Shown here: piece after piece, positions 1 through 11,778 of the stretch
How positions within the stretch are numbered: the stretch's first letter is position 1
How the letters are laid out: every line of letters starts with the position of its first letter
Assembly: GCF_020921035.1 (NCBI RefSeq)
Contig: NC_063150.1
Span: 29,125,826 to 29,189,825 of the forward strand
Length of the DNA: 64,000 bases
Direction of reading: 5' to 3'
Source: Rhodamnia argentea
Taxonomy: Eukaryota > Streptophyta > Magnoliopsida > Myrtales > Myrtaceae
The notes under the pieces: model-generated
The model's input: the letters and a program-made list of their open reading frames with translations, nothing else
What the model was told of the DNA's origin: nothing
Database searches by the model: none
Program-made: the position numbers and the translations under genes

Positions 1-1416
1 ATGCTTCCCGATTTTTCTTTAACTTTCTTCTTTCTCTTTTTTTTTTTGCCGACACTTATTTCCCACCCCCCCCTTTTTTTGTGGGAGGGGCCTGCAAAGT
101 GTCCAGCTAAAATACTGGTCTTCTGCTAACTTAAGACAAATTCCTGCTTTGACGGTCAAAAAGGATTAAAATAATGAAATCGGTCTATTTAATTTAGAAA
201 ATTTCGAGAGGCCCCATAAAAAAAAAAAAAAAGAGTAAACAGTACCGGACAAATGGCTCTTTGTTGGAAGTAACTAAGCTTAACTAACGCGCTTTCGTAA
301 AGTTAAAGTGGATTACATAGCCTTTAAATTAAACAAATGGACTAATCACATTGAATCCAACCGGGTTTCAGAAAGTTTTGGATTTCGATCCTTTTACCTA
401 TTTTAGCATATTCGTCTCCCAATATTTATGTTGTAACATAAATATAACGTAGGGGAAGGAACGGAAATCTAAATACATTTTTTGGATAACTGGTACGTCC
501 ACAACCAGTATGGAAAACCCTTGCATATTCATCATTGGATGAGTCTCGTGTGAGTTTGGAGTTAGTTTTGTGACCGGATTTTTTCCACACGTCAACAATC
601 GGCAGAAGGACACCGCAAGTGTCAATATATGTGTACGCCGCCCACTTTGGTGCCAATATTTTTTTTTTGAACCGTTTAAGTGCCAAATCGAAAAAAAAAA
701 AAAAAAAAAGATCACTCAAGTGTCAATGGTGAGAAATTCGAGCCAAACAGTCCACGTGGAATTTTTATTATGTTTTTTTAATTTTATGTGGATTTTTTAA
801 AAGGCAACCCACGTGTAATTTTTTTTTTTAAATGGCCCATGTGGCAATTTTTTTTTTAGAAAATTCACTCCACGTGGACTTCACATGGACCGACTTTTAC
901 AAATTAAGCTAATTTTTAAAAAGAGTTAAATTAAATTTAAAAAAAAAACCTTCTTTGCATAGCAGCGAGGGTGGGGGATAGGCTAGCGGGGGTCACCGAG
1001 CCCTGATTAGTGGCTATCAACCCCTGCCAATGGCTACCGAGGGCTTGACCTTACAGATTTGGCGAGATCGAGCTTTACAGCAGCTGGGCAAGGCGGATCT
1101 CCCCCAACAATAGCCAAGCCCGGCCAACGCCGGGCAAGGTCTGCTTCGCCCAACCCCGGCCACTAGTCAAAGCTTGGTGACCCTCATTGGGCCATCCCCC
1201 ACCCTCGGAGGCAAGCCCTCACGCTACAACTTTTTTTTTTTTTAATCTTTAGCTTATTTTTTAGTTTTTAGCTCATTATTATTTTTTTAATATTACGTGA
1301 AATTATTTATTAATTTTTGGCTTTTTTTTAATTGCTAACTGTGATCCTTTGGCGAGCCACGTAAACATCATGTAAAATTTATGGCGACGCTCACTGGAAC
1401 CGGCACTCAAATAATA
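1..1416. other. AT-rich intergenic DNA, no gene
   Basis: No ORF here resembles a protein I know. The stretch has many A or T runs (for example near 675-705 and 1230-1245). Around 740-900 a degenerate motif with core CACGTGG recurs between T runs. Positions 960-1225 form an isolated GC-rich block that resembles the GC-rich cores of the foldback elements at 10,989, 23,573, 35,850 and 60,837. It is probably a decayed repeat. Confidence 0.5.
960..1225. repeat. GC-rich repeat core, decayed copy
   Basis: A GC-rich island with recurring words such as GGCAAGG, GGCCAACG and GGTCACCG sits abruptly between A/T-rich flanks. The same style of island forms the middle of the AT-armed foldback elements elsewhere in this window (near 11,250-11,400, 24,150-24,320, 36,005-36,190 and 61,100-61,445). 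Coding use is unlikely because all frames are interrupted. Membership in that family rests on shared words and composition, not on an alignment. Confidence 0.35.
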
Positions 1417-2200
1417 GTTTTTTTTTTAAATGGCATTTAAGTGATAAAAAAAAAATATTGGCATCACAATAAGTGCCGTACATAAATATTGAAAGTTCGG
1501 GTATCCTTTTGCCATCAACAATCAGATGGGTGCGTAAATTATTCATTACATCGGCAGTGGACCTATTGTAATCGAATTCATCCATACGTTAGTGATTCAA
1601 TCGTTAGCGCGTAAATTGTTTCTCACATCGATAGTAGATCTAATGAAAATCCAAACTATTTTAGTGGACCTAAAAAAATAGTTTTTTTTTAAATGGCATT
1701 TAAGTGATAAAAAAAAATATTGGCATCACAATAAGTGCCGTACATAAATATTGAAAGTTCAGGTATCCTTTTGCCATCAACAGTTAGATGGTGTGTAAAT
1801 TATTCATTACATCGGCAATGGACCTATTGTAATCGAATTCATCCATACGTCGGTGATTCAATCGTTAGTGCGTAAATTGTTTCTCACATCGATAGTAGAT
1901 CTAATGAAAATCCAAACTATTTTAGTGGACTTAAAAAAATATTTTTTTTAAATGGCATTTAAGTGATAAAAAAAAATATTGGCATCACAATAAGTGCCGT
2001 ACATAAATATTGAAAGTTCAGGTATCCTTTTGCCATCAACAATTAGATGGGTGCATAAATTATTCATTACATCGACAGTGGACCTATTGTAATCGAATTC
2101 ATCCATACATCGGTGATTCAATCGTTAGTGCGTAAATTGTTTCTCACATCGATAGTAGATCTAATGAAAATCCAAACTATTTTAGTGGACTTAAAAAAAT
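1417..2200. repeat. Tandem array, three units of about 262 bp
   Basis: Three head-to-tail copies begin near 1417, 1680 and 1941. Each opens with a T run followed by AAATGGCATTTAAGTGATAA and ends with CCAAACTATTTTAGTGGAC. The copies differ by only a few substitutions and by T-run length, so the amplification is recent. The third copy ends near 2200 in an A-rich sequence. ORFs across the array are short, different in each copy and show no conservation, so I regard it as non-coding. Confidence 0.85.
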
Positions 2201-5200
2201 AAAATAAAAATAAATAATTATGCCAAAATAGTAGTAAATGAAGTGTTCTCCACTTTGACACGCTTGAGTTCACGGAAGTAATCTTTATCAAGGTACGTGT
2301 ACGAATCACTCTTTCGGTGCAAAGCTAGGGTTTCGTGGCATGCATGCGTACAAAAGTAGTTCTTACTCAATATTACTCAGTACAATATCTTGTCATTATA
2401 ATGACTACCCACCAGCATATTTGACGAACGCATACACATTGCCTTCATGGCTTCAAAGGAAGTCATTAATTTATCATTTTTATTATTATTATTTGTTATT
2501 ACTACAATCATCATTTACTCAATGATGAAAGCGACATTCGCTTTTCATAATTCTCCCCCCGCGTTATTCATCAAGTCTTATTCCACTTTTTGTCACTTTA
2601 ATTCGCAACAAATGCATTTGAATTTGATCAGCTGCGTGCATGGAAAGCAAAGAATACCCCCAGGAAATGATGCGGGAAAATATTGCTTCTTTGATTAGGA
2701 AATCTTAAACAACGTGAAGCACATTGGTGTGAGATCCTCATGAATTGGTACACTCCATATTGCTAAACCCTTGCAATATGCATGCACCGAAAAAAAAAAA
2801 AAAAAGTGATCGAAAGCACGGGAGTTCGAATCACCTCGAAACTGCAAAACCTTTCAACAGTCATATGTTCCGGGATTAGGTCATATATGTAATAGACATG
2901 CTCAAGAGGTATTTCTAATCACCAAAGCAAAATTTCTCGCACAACCAGAAGATGAGCCATGTCTCAACCTCGCTCACCGGCCTCGACAGTGAAGTACCAT
3001 GTCGGGAAGAGCCATGTCTCAACCTCGCTCACTGGCCTCGATAGTGAAGTACCATGTCGGGTTTATGATTCCGCAATCCATCTTTACTTTTCCCAATATA
3101 TTTGAGAAATCTAAATCTAAAGACTAACGGCAAAAAAAAGTTCGATAACCCCCAAATGCTAGTATCAATTAGGTCTAGTAAAATAATCTTTAGGTTGCTT
3201 CTATCTATGTAATTTGCATCTGACCAGAGGCATGCTTCCAAGAAAGACAAGATCCTCTCCCGCTTTTTCCTTTTCTCTTTGTTTTTTTTTTTTTTTTCAT
3301 ACTTTTCGCGAAAAAGGAAATTGTCATATATTTAAATCAACATAAATGGATACATGCTTGCAAGTTCCTAGAAGGACAAGAGTCAACCTAACGAGCTCCA
3401 ACCAAGCAAATCATAGTATGTTGCCAAATTTGAAGAAATTAATAATAAAATACTCAACCACCTTTGAGGTTTCTTCACACCTGCCCTTTTCTTCTAGGGC
3501 AAAACGTGCAAATCAGACCCCAGTTCCCCCAAATTAAAAATCGAAATATAATTAAACATTTTACATTGCCTTATGAATTGATACATAAGAAAGAAAAATC
3601 TTTTTCCTTTTCTTCTTATCGAGTTCAAACAAAGCTGCGGCTTGTGACTCGTGGATTATGTGGTGCATGAATAATGCAAAGGGCTCTAATGAAAAACATT
3701 GGACCCACCAATATAAAAATGTCAATAAAAATTCATCATATAAAGATGTGAATAAATAATTTCGCAGTATGGTACGAGCAAGAATCTCTGATGTTGGAAG
3801 TTAGGTCTAGGGAAGCCTCCAGGGAAGGAGCCGCCGGTCTCCTCCTCCTCCTCCGGCCGGCGGGTGGTTGAGACGTCAAGAATGTCCACCGGCCATGTCA
3901 TGACAATTAGGGATTGATATGTCTACGAAAATAATGAGTATTATTATATGATTTGTTTAATTATGTGAAGTAGTGGTTGAGGCAGCAATGTGTTTTGCGG
4001 TAGTTAGGTGGTAATATCAAGCCGTCTAATTAGAAAGATGTTATGTGATTCATAATGATTAGCCACATTTCAAATCACTCTTCTTCTTTTTTTCCTTGGA
4101 CTGTCTCCTTCAGACCCCTAGAGGGGGAAAAAAAGAAAGATAAAAGAGAGCTAATCATTTTGGCATAACAAACTTAATTGTCTCCACCTAATCCTCTTGG
4201 TGCTATTAACAAAGTGAGATTAGAGGCCCGATCAATTGATTGGCATATATCTCATGTATATATTGTCAGGACCACACAACCTACATGTCTGAAAAGTTCC
4301 TGGACGTGCAAAGGAAAATTATTTAAATAAAAGAGACAGAAGGAAAATAAAAAAACAAAGTAGCTAACGAGATTGAAAGGTATTAATATAATATATGTTG
4401 CGAAAACAAGTTATCGCACGTAATAATAAGTACAACAAGAAAATAAATCTAACACTGAATTGACGTGAATTGGCTGATATGGCATATTCAGCGGGGACAA
4501 CGCCATAGGATTGTGTTGTAGATTAAGTGATATAACGAAGGTTATAACTGTGCTCGAATTAATTCAAGCACTCTCGATATTTCTCAGCCCTCAATTATAC
4601 CCAATGACCTCACGATACTTAGTCCGACACTGTTTCTCACGAAACAATCATTCAATCTCCTAAAGAATGCCTAAGATCTTCCCCACAAAATTTAATCGGC
4701 TCCAACACTGTGGGATTGATTGAAGATATGATGTCACGAGCACATGGTAACACCACTCACAACACATAACACTCACAAGGCAATTTAGACCAAACGTCTA
4801 CATAATAATACTTCTACAACAAAACATTAAGCCCCTGCCTTTTTGGGCGACTCCACGGTTGCCTAATAAGGTGAAAAGTCCCCATTGGACTTTCCACGTT
4901 TACGCCAAGGCTTCGACTACGACTTCATTTAGAAAAAAAATTGATTATATAACAGTTTTTGGATGATTGTAAAATTCGCAATCTATTTTTGCCACAAAAA
5001 AATAACTAATAATTAATTAAAAATTATTGTGGGGTCCACTCTTTTAAGAATTTTTGCCTCACAACATACTATTATTCTCACTGTCACCAAAATACTGTTG
5101 TACTAGCAAAACCCTTTAGGAAATCAATTTCCTTGTTTTTCAGAATTTTTCGAATTTAGAGGTCATTTGAGATTGGACATTTAACTTGCATTTGGGTCGG

Positions 5201-7249
5201 GTCGGATTGGGTTTGAATCATAGATTCAAATTTGAGATGTAATATTAATATTATGATGTATGCACAAGTCACAAGGTCAATAGACCATATACACAAAATG
5301 CAAAAATGTTTTTTTTTAATAAGGTGTGTTTGTTTCGAAAAAAGAATAATCTGAAAATTAGTTTTTTTCCTAATAATCGCTTATATAGCTTACAAAAATG
5401 ACTAAGCGAAAAATATTTTTATCGTTCACGAATATATTTAGACATGAAAGTAATAAATTTTATTGATTAATTATTTCAAGCGATATAAGTGATCATTTTA
5501 AGAAACTATTTTTAAATCACTTATTTTTTGCAAAATAAATAAAATCTGAGTGAATTTTCAAAAGCAAGAGTTGGAACGTGGCTAATTGTCGACTTAACAA
5601 TAACATCTGGCTAACAACTTATGACTTTCTATGAGTAAGGAGTCTTTAGGTTTAAACCAGCATTAAAGTCTGCATTTAATATAGGAAGACTTAAACTTGG
5701 GCTCGTCTTGTGATTTTTTGGGCCTTTAGAATGGAGACAGCCCAACGACAAAAGCAGATCTGCCAGTTGCAGTTGCGACTGCGACAGCTTGATGTTCTGC
5801 TCGAACGTATGCTGTGAATTTATTCAAATAAAGCGTGCACCACCACCAAGGTGATTTTTTTTTATTTATCGGACACCAAGGTGATTCCCAAGTGATAAAA
5901 GGGTCCCTATTTTTCTTGAGGTCATGAGTTCGATACATGTCATGAGCGAATCTTTGAACGACTCGTGTTGCATTATCTAACTGCGACATATCTCATGTGG
6001 AAAGACTACCTTAATGTAGGCATTTTGGTGAGGTTGCGGTGATGAGCTCACTAATCTAAAAACTATGGTTCACGGATGTTGTAGAGTAGTCCTGATCCAA
6101 TGCGTACATCTCATAATGGTGTATGTGACACCTTGCGACAATACTCGGAAAGGGCCGTTACACCAAATGTGTGCAAACTATTCTAGCTCATTGCCACCTA
6201 TGCAGGCCAAATGCCTGCGACCGACCGATTTATAATATACATATATAGCCTCTATATTCCTGCCAATTAATATATATATAAGAAGAAACACCTATGCAAC
6301 TAGAAAGTCTTATATATAGGATTACTCGCATCATATATCATGCTGGTGATTTTTGCATATTAAATGTATTAAACTTTAGTGAAGGGAATGTTTTCTTTAC
6401 CAAATGAAAACATAAGAAATTTTTGAGATAAGTGAAAGTTTAAAGGAATATATCTTGATAATTAGTAAAACGGACCCGTGAGAATGAGAAAACATATAAA
6501 ATTCGTAAAAAATGATTAAGAGGACTTTTTTTTTAAATGTTTAAATATTATAGACATTACCTCTATTTAGTAATATCAAAAGCAATGGGTAGTGACTTTT
6601 TCACACAACATGTATTAAGTTTTAACGAGGGAATCTTTCCTTTTCTAAATAATAACTTAAAGAGTTTTCCAAGAAAAGTGAAAGTTTAGAGAAAAAAATC
6701 TCTCGAGAATAAGTAGCAAATTGACCTATGAGAATGAGAAAATGATATTAAGAAAAATTAAGAGCAATTCTTTTTAAAATATTGAAATTCCGATAGATAC
6801 TGCATCTATTTAGTAATATCTAAAGCAATAAGTAATGCAATTAACTCTACGGGAATGAGAAGCAATTATAGCTGTAATTTTATGTAAAAATGACTCTATC
6901 ATCTCCTGGTCCACGTAGCTATTCCTCTATGTCTCATATGGATTTTATAATTATCGCAATAGGCTCGACTTTGTTGCTTGCTATTTAATACACCATGAGG
7001 GGTAAAGTTACTTACATGCGATGGCAGACAACAAGTAGTAACATCCAATATTAGAGTTAATGGTACTTAAGGGTAATAGTCACTCAAAAAGAACCGGCTA
7101 AACGGTTGAGTTGAATTTAACATAAATAAGTTCCTACGGAATTCAAATTTTGTAAAATATGAGTAGGAGATGTTTGGTAAGTGTAGAGTGAGATGTACAA
7201 GGAAAACGAACTCATGACATTAAGTTTACTATTAAATGATAGATATTGT
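2201..7249. other. Intergenic DNA without recognisable gene
   Basis: No credible coding exon was found; the longest ORFs (under 90 codons) have no family signature. A short direct duplication lies at 2950-3059. Segment 4,400-5,100 looks like a decayed dispersed repeat, with a phrase GGGCGACTCCACGG near 4,845 that recalls the region after a retrotransposon LTR, but no element ends can be defined. Segments near 6,350-6,560 and 6,570-6,850 are diverged copies of each other (both carry GTGAAAGTTTA and AGTAATATC phrases). Confidence 0.5.
2950..3059. repeat. Direct duplication, two units of about 56 bp
   Basis: The phrase GAGCCATGTCTCAACCTCGC through GAAGTACCATGTCGG occurs twice in immediate succession, with two or three substitutions (ACCGGCCTCGACAG versus ACTGGCCTCGATAG). 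It is a simple local duplication with no apparent function. Confidence 0.85.
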
Positions 7250-7990
7250 TGTTTTTTTTTTTTTTGTCGGAAAATTATTTTATTGAGATAAGCTAAAACA
7301 AAGTTGAAGACCCCAACAGATGGGCTTCGTCACATAAAATGTCCATAAGGACTTGAGGGGGAAAAGGAAAGCCGATTGCTGGATAACTCTTTCTTTCTAT
7401 GGGCTTTTGCGACTCAGTCCGCTACCAAATTAGCCTTTCTAGAGCAATGGACAGGCTGATTATATGAAAATTGCAATAACATTTCAGAACATTCGTGGAC
7501 AAGCACGCGGCCCTCCCAGTTGAACTGACCTGTAGTTTTGAACTGCAGAGCGCTTATCAGTTCAAGGCAATCACTTTCAACCACGAGCGACTTAGGCTCT
7601 GTTTGGCAGTGATTCCGTTCCCCAAAAAATGATTCCGATCAAAATCACTTTTTTTGATTCTGTTCCCTAGATGATTTTTTGAGAACCGAACACGTTTGGT
7701 AACTCGTTTACAATTTTTGTTCCTGGAACAGAAACTTTTTGGTAATTGCACAAAATTTCCATTACCAAACATGTTTTCGATCCTTTTTTGTTTCTGGGAA
7801 CAGAAACAAAGGATCAGAATCACCGCCAAACAGAGCCTTAATCTTCCAACAAAAGAAAGGTGAGAGAGTTTCCCATAAAGCTAGGGTTTCCGCTAGAAGG
7901 GCCGAGGATGCTTGAACCGTGCTAGCAAATCCATCAAGCAGGCATCCATAGGAATCACGAACGACACAGGAGATGGACCCTTCCAAGGAA
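7250..7990 (-). pseudogene. 5'-truncated LINE fragment with RNase H domain relic
   Basis: Read on the minus strand, the segment encodes pieces of the RNase H-like domain (RVT_3 type) common in plant non-LTR retrotransposons. A first piece contains GSISCVVRDSYGCLLDGF and LAETLALWE (7,840-7,986). After the MITE insertion at 7595-7837 a second piece continues with LVVESDCLELISALQ, HCSRKANLVAD and a premature stop where a Trp would be expected (about 7,300-7,594). The ESDC and ANLVAD motifs carry the acidic residues of the RNase H active site. The minus-strand sequence ends in a poly-A (T run at 7,252-7,265), as expected for a LINE 3' end. The reverse transcriptase is absent. It is a dead fragment. 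Confidence 0.75.
7595..7837. mobile_element. Tourist-like MITE (PIF/Harbinger type), 243 bp
   Basis: Terminal inverted repeats read GGCTCTGTTTGGCAGTGATTC on the left and, on the complement of the right end, the same with one mismatch (GCGG for GCAG). The element is flanked by TTA on both sides (7592-7594 and 7838-7840), the target duplication expected of PIF/Harbinger elements. The GG..CTGTTTGG terminus is typical of Tourist MITEs. There is no coding capacity. The element interrupts the RNase H reading frame of the LINE relic, so it is the younger insertion. Confidence 0.85.
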
Positions 7991-8844
7991 TATGGTACAT
8001 GGGAGGCATCAAGTGATATTATTTGTACAATTTCATATTATTTGTACAATTTCTATTCACTAGAAAGAAAGGTAAAAAAAAAAAAAGGTATTGAGTCACA
8101 TAAAAAAAAGGTATTTCTTCTTTGTACTCGTTTGACCTAAAAACAGCTGCAAGCATGCAGGGCGGCTCTATGGTGCCACGAGTGGATCAAATATTGAGGA
8201 TTTGAGTTACATCACACATTTTGACAAAATTACGAAGAGAAAAGTTCACCAACCCTCAACTCAAGAGATAAAAATATCCAAACTTCTCAAATGACACTAG
8301 GAAATTCATGAACTCTTAATTCGAGGGATAAAAATACCTGCTTTTAAATTTTCCTTTCATCCAAGCAGATGTGGCTTGACGTAGCTAATCACACTGAGGT
8401 GTGCAAAAGGGCACGTCGGCTTGAGCCAAAAGACGCCCCGGACACATCAGCAAAAGCAAAACGACCTTGTTTTCGTCGTTTCTAATTTATCTTAATTACG
8501 ACTAAAATAACGTACTTTTCAAGATATTAGTGTAGCTCTTTCCTCTATTAACTTCGTTCTTTCTTTATTTATTATTTCATGTGATGCATCAACTTGTAAG
8601 TCCGTGAGTAAAAGTTTGTAATTTTCTTTGTTGTTTCAAAAGTCAAAGCTTTTTTGTCCTATAAGTAAAGTTGAGTTGTTTTTATTTTTTTTTTTTTTTG
8701 GGGGGGTTCGAGACATATATTTCTCCCATTTTAGTTTACTGTAGTTCTTATTTCGCACATTGTTAGGTATGACTCCTGAGAATAAATTCTCTAGTGTGAC
8801 CTCATGGTACTTATTGACTGTTTACTAAAGAAAAGAGACATTTA
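7991..8844. other. Intergenic DNA, nothing recognised
   Basis: No coding exon is visible. A 20-bp direct repeat around ATATTATTTGTACAATTTC occurs twice near 8,015-8,053, and a T/G run lies at 8,680-8,707. Otherwise there is no structure I can name. Confidence 0.5.
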
Positions 8845-9702
8845 GGGCCTGCATGGTAACCATTCTCATTCTCCGATTCTCATTCTGATCCAGAAAAATT
8901 AATTCTGGTTCAAATGAATTTTTTGATTCTATTCTTGAATGAGTTTTAGAGAATCAGAACGTGTTTGATAAGCGCACAAAATTTATGTTTAAAAAAAAAT
9001 GATTGTTTCCCTATTTTTTTCATTTAAGTCAAATAACTATGCGGTTAATTTATAAAATTTCATTCTAAATTAAAGACTAATTTTCAATGCACATTCAAAT
9101 AATTTAAAATACATTATTTTTTAGCATGTCGTGAATGAAATATAAATTTTAATACATGATGTTTAAAGTTCTTTAAATGTTGCGTTTTCTAAATATATAG
9201 AAACATCTTGTGACGCATGGCTACCAGCATGCATGTTGGATGCCTTCATCCTCTGCAATATTCTTTGTAGGAGAGTGAAATCTATGAAATTTATGAAATT
9301 TAGGCCCAACTTTATGAAAATAAGGTCAAACTAGCATAATCTAAGCTTTTTCTATTTTTTAGGATTTTCTAAATTTTTTGTTATTTTTTTAAAAAATTAT
9401 TTTTTATTTTTATTTATTTATTTTATTTTTATTAGGTAGAGGGGAAAAAATGACGAGAAAATTACAAGGAAAAAGTGAGAGATGTGAGACTTCATTCTGT
9501 TTGCTATTTTCAAAAGTCATTCTTTTTCCAGAAGCAACTCTTTTTTGCTTTTGGATTTTACTCTAAAACCGATTCTGATTCTCCAAAACCGATTCTGGAA
9601 ACAGAATCAGAATCAGAATTATTTATGTTACCAAACAACATTCTCATTTTTTACTGTGCTGGGATGAGAATCAGAGAATGAGAATGGTTACCATGCGAGC
9701 CC
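8845..9702. mobile_element. Long Tourist-like non-autonomous element, 858 bp
   Basis: The left terminus GGGCCTGCATGGTAACCATT and the complement of the right terminus GGGCTCGCATGGTAACCATT form inverted repeats that continue into CTCATTCTC. TTA flanks both ends (8842-8844 and 9703-9705), consistent with a PIF/Harbinger target duplication. Sub-terminal GATTCT and AGAATC words recur in inverted orientation on both sides. The interior is AT-rich with no transposase ORF, so mobilisation would need a transposase supplied in trans. At 858 bp it is longer than most Tourist MITEs; the extra length is the A/T-rich middle at about 9,000-9,470. Confidence 0.75.
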
Positions 9703-10394
9703 TTATTTATCTACTTACACAATTTTTGTACCCGGTCCAAAAGGTTGTCATTATCCTACTATACATTTTCTAAACTTAAAATGGGGAAAAAAAAAAACAC
9801 ATTGTCCGCAATTTGGATGCCGAAGTTGTGCAATGCCCTTATTGATTGAAAAAAATCATATGTCGAGCTACGAAGTCAATCCAGAGTTTATTTGCCAAAA
9901 GTTACACCGAACGTCAAGCGCGCACCATAGAGCACAACGCCGGCCGCCGTCCTCTCAATCCGTCATTGTTTGATTGAACATATGTATCAGGATTAGCATC
10001 TTTTTTTCGTTGATCGAAAAAAATGTGAATCATACGAAAAAAATATCGACCCCGACCAAGTCTAGAGATTAATTTAGGAGTTTGATTTGGCAAGAATTAC
10101 CAGGCCGTTTGAAATTTGCTCCACAAAGGAGCATTTCTCCTTCGTCAAGCCTCATAAAAATTAATAGCTGAAAAGACATTAGGATGGACATCTCCAAAGG
10201 CGATCGAAACATTAGAACTGAAAGGAAAAAAAAATGGGCTTGTTTTGGACCACGTTGATGATCATGAAGATGATAGCGACAAGGGATGATCGTGAATATT
10301 TGACGACTTTTGTTTGCAGTTAGAACGTCGCAATCCGCACAGCACGTGGACTAGCAAAATCCATATAAATGCCGGCGATTTTCTCAATCGTGAT
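9703..10394. other. Intergenic DNA, nothing recognised
   Basis: No ORF or structured repeat stands out. The sequence is moderately AT-rich with short A runs. It abuts the tandem duplication that starts near 10,395. Confidence 0.45.
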
Positions 10395-11720
10395 TTGCAT
10401 TATCCAACTCCTTACGACCGGTGATCAGCTTTGCACCACTCGATCCTTCAAAAAAGACAGCAAAAATAGCATTATCACCTGCAAGCATTATGCCCATTGA
10501 TAGCTAAAGAACAATGAGCATAATAGGGGGTTCTTCACAAATTTGGGTTCAGCATGAGGCAACTCAAGAACATGTAGAGTCATTCTTGTTTTAAGGGTCG
10601 TATGGCAATTTGATTTGAGAAGGTGTCTTGAGCTAATTCCCGCTTAGGGTATCGGATCCACCTTTACGTTCCGGCGAATGACTAACCATTCACGTCCAAT
10701 CTTGACATTATGTTAATTCATGATTGAGTTATCTTCAACCGGTGGTCGAGGCTAGATCAGTTTTGTGCCACTCAATCCTTAAGGAGATGGCTAAAACATC
10801 ACTATCATATCCATAGCATTGTTATCCATTGACAGCCGAAGAACAATGTATGTAATGGGTTCCACATAGATTAAATGCATTTGAACGTCACAAGGTCTCG
10901 ATAGGAGACAACTCAAGAACATGTAAAGCGAATATTGTTAAGGATCTTATGGCAATTGATCTGAGAAGGCATTTTGAGCTAATTTTTAGGGAAAATTCCA
11001 AATAAATACATGAAATAAAGGTCTGAAATGGATATTATTTCAAATAAGAGTCTACACTACCCTCATCTTCTCAAATAAAGGCTTGAAGTGAGCTTTATTT
11101 CACGTAAGAGCTCGAAGTGGATATGTCATTCTCAGAGAAGGACCTAACTTCATCGGCTGATCAAGGGCATTGAAATCATTTACCTTTTTATTTGTTTTCC
11201 TTTTCCCTTTTTTTTCTTCTTTCTTTTCCCATGTGCTTTTTTCTTTGTTTCGGCCACGGGATAGGGTCGTCTCGCCCGGGTTCTCGCCAACTTCGGGCAA
11301 GGCGACCCTCACCCGATGGAGCGAGGTCGACCCTAGCTTGTGGCCATCGAGGGTGGCCTCATTTGTAGTCCAGGAGGCCAGCCCTGCTAGATTGGGTGCC
11401 TTGTTGAGACTAGCCACGGCAAAAAGGAAGGAAAAAAATTTAAAAAAAGAAAGAAAAAACGAAAAAATTGTAAAATGTAAAGGATGAAAATGCTCTTGAT
11501 CACCGGGAGATTTGGCAAGTTAGTGAAGTTAGCCTTTCTTTGAAACCGACATGACTACTTGAGGCCCTTAATAAAACAAAATCTATTTGAAGTCTTTATT
11601 TAAAAAAATTAAAAAACTTCGGGTTCTTATTTGAAATTTTTCCTTATTCTCACCTAGGATATGAGATCCACCTTTACAGTCCGGTGAAAAACAAACCATC
11701 CACGCACAATCTTGAAATTT
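10395..11720. repeat. Diverged tandem duplication, second unit interrupted by an insertion
   Basis: Unit 1 (about 10,395-10,715) and unit 2 (about 10,731-11,720) share a long series of phrases in the same order: ACCGGTG, TTTTGTGCCACTC or its variant, CCATTGA-AGC-GAAGAACAATG, CAACTCAAGAACATGTA, GGCAATTTGAT/GGCAATTGAT CTGAGAAGG, TTGAGCTAATT, then GATCCACCTTTAC and CCGG-GAA. In unit 2 the series is broken after GAGCTAATTTTTA by the 655-bp GC-cored element and resumes at TTATTCTCACCTAGGATATG. No protein-coding signature was recognised. Confidence 0.75.
10989..11643. mobile_element. GC-cored foldback element, copy A
   Basis: The ends are imperfect inverted repeats: GGGAAAATTCCAAATAA on the left, and the complement of the right end reads GGAAAAATTTCAAATAAGA. 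Each arm is built of degenerate units of the type AATAAAGGCTTGAAGTG. The centre (about 11,240-11,410) is GC-rich. TTA occurs just outside both ends, but in such A/T-rich flanks this is weak evidence for a target duplication. The neighbouring paralogous unit 1 lacks this block, which shows directly that it is an insertion. No transposase is encoded. Confidence 0.65.
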
Positions 11721-11778
11721 TGCAAGGCGTCTCAACATTTTGTTTTTTTTTTTTTTTTTGGGTCGAAGGCGTCTCTAC

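Noticed and set aside
1410..2200. CRISPR-like array
   Set aside because: Units of about 262 bp follow each other without unique spacers in a plant genome; it is a plain tandem repeat.
11100..11487. Overlapping 105-codon ORFs on both strands
   Set aside because: They fall in the GC-rich core and arms of foldback copy A; open by composition.
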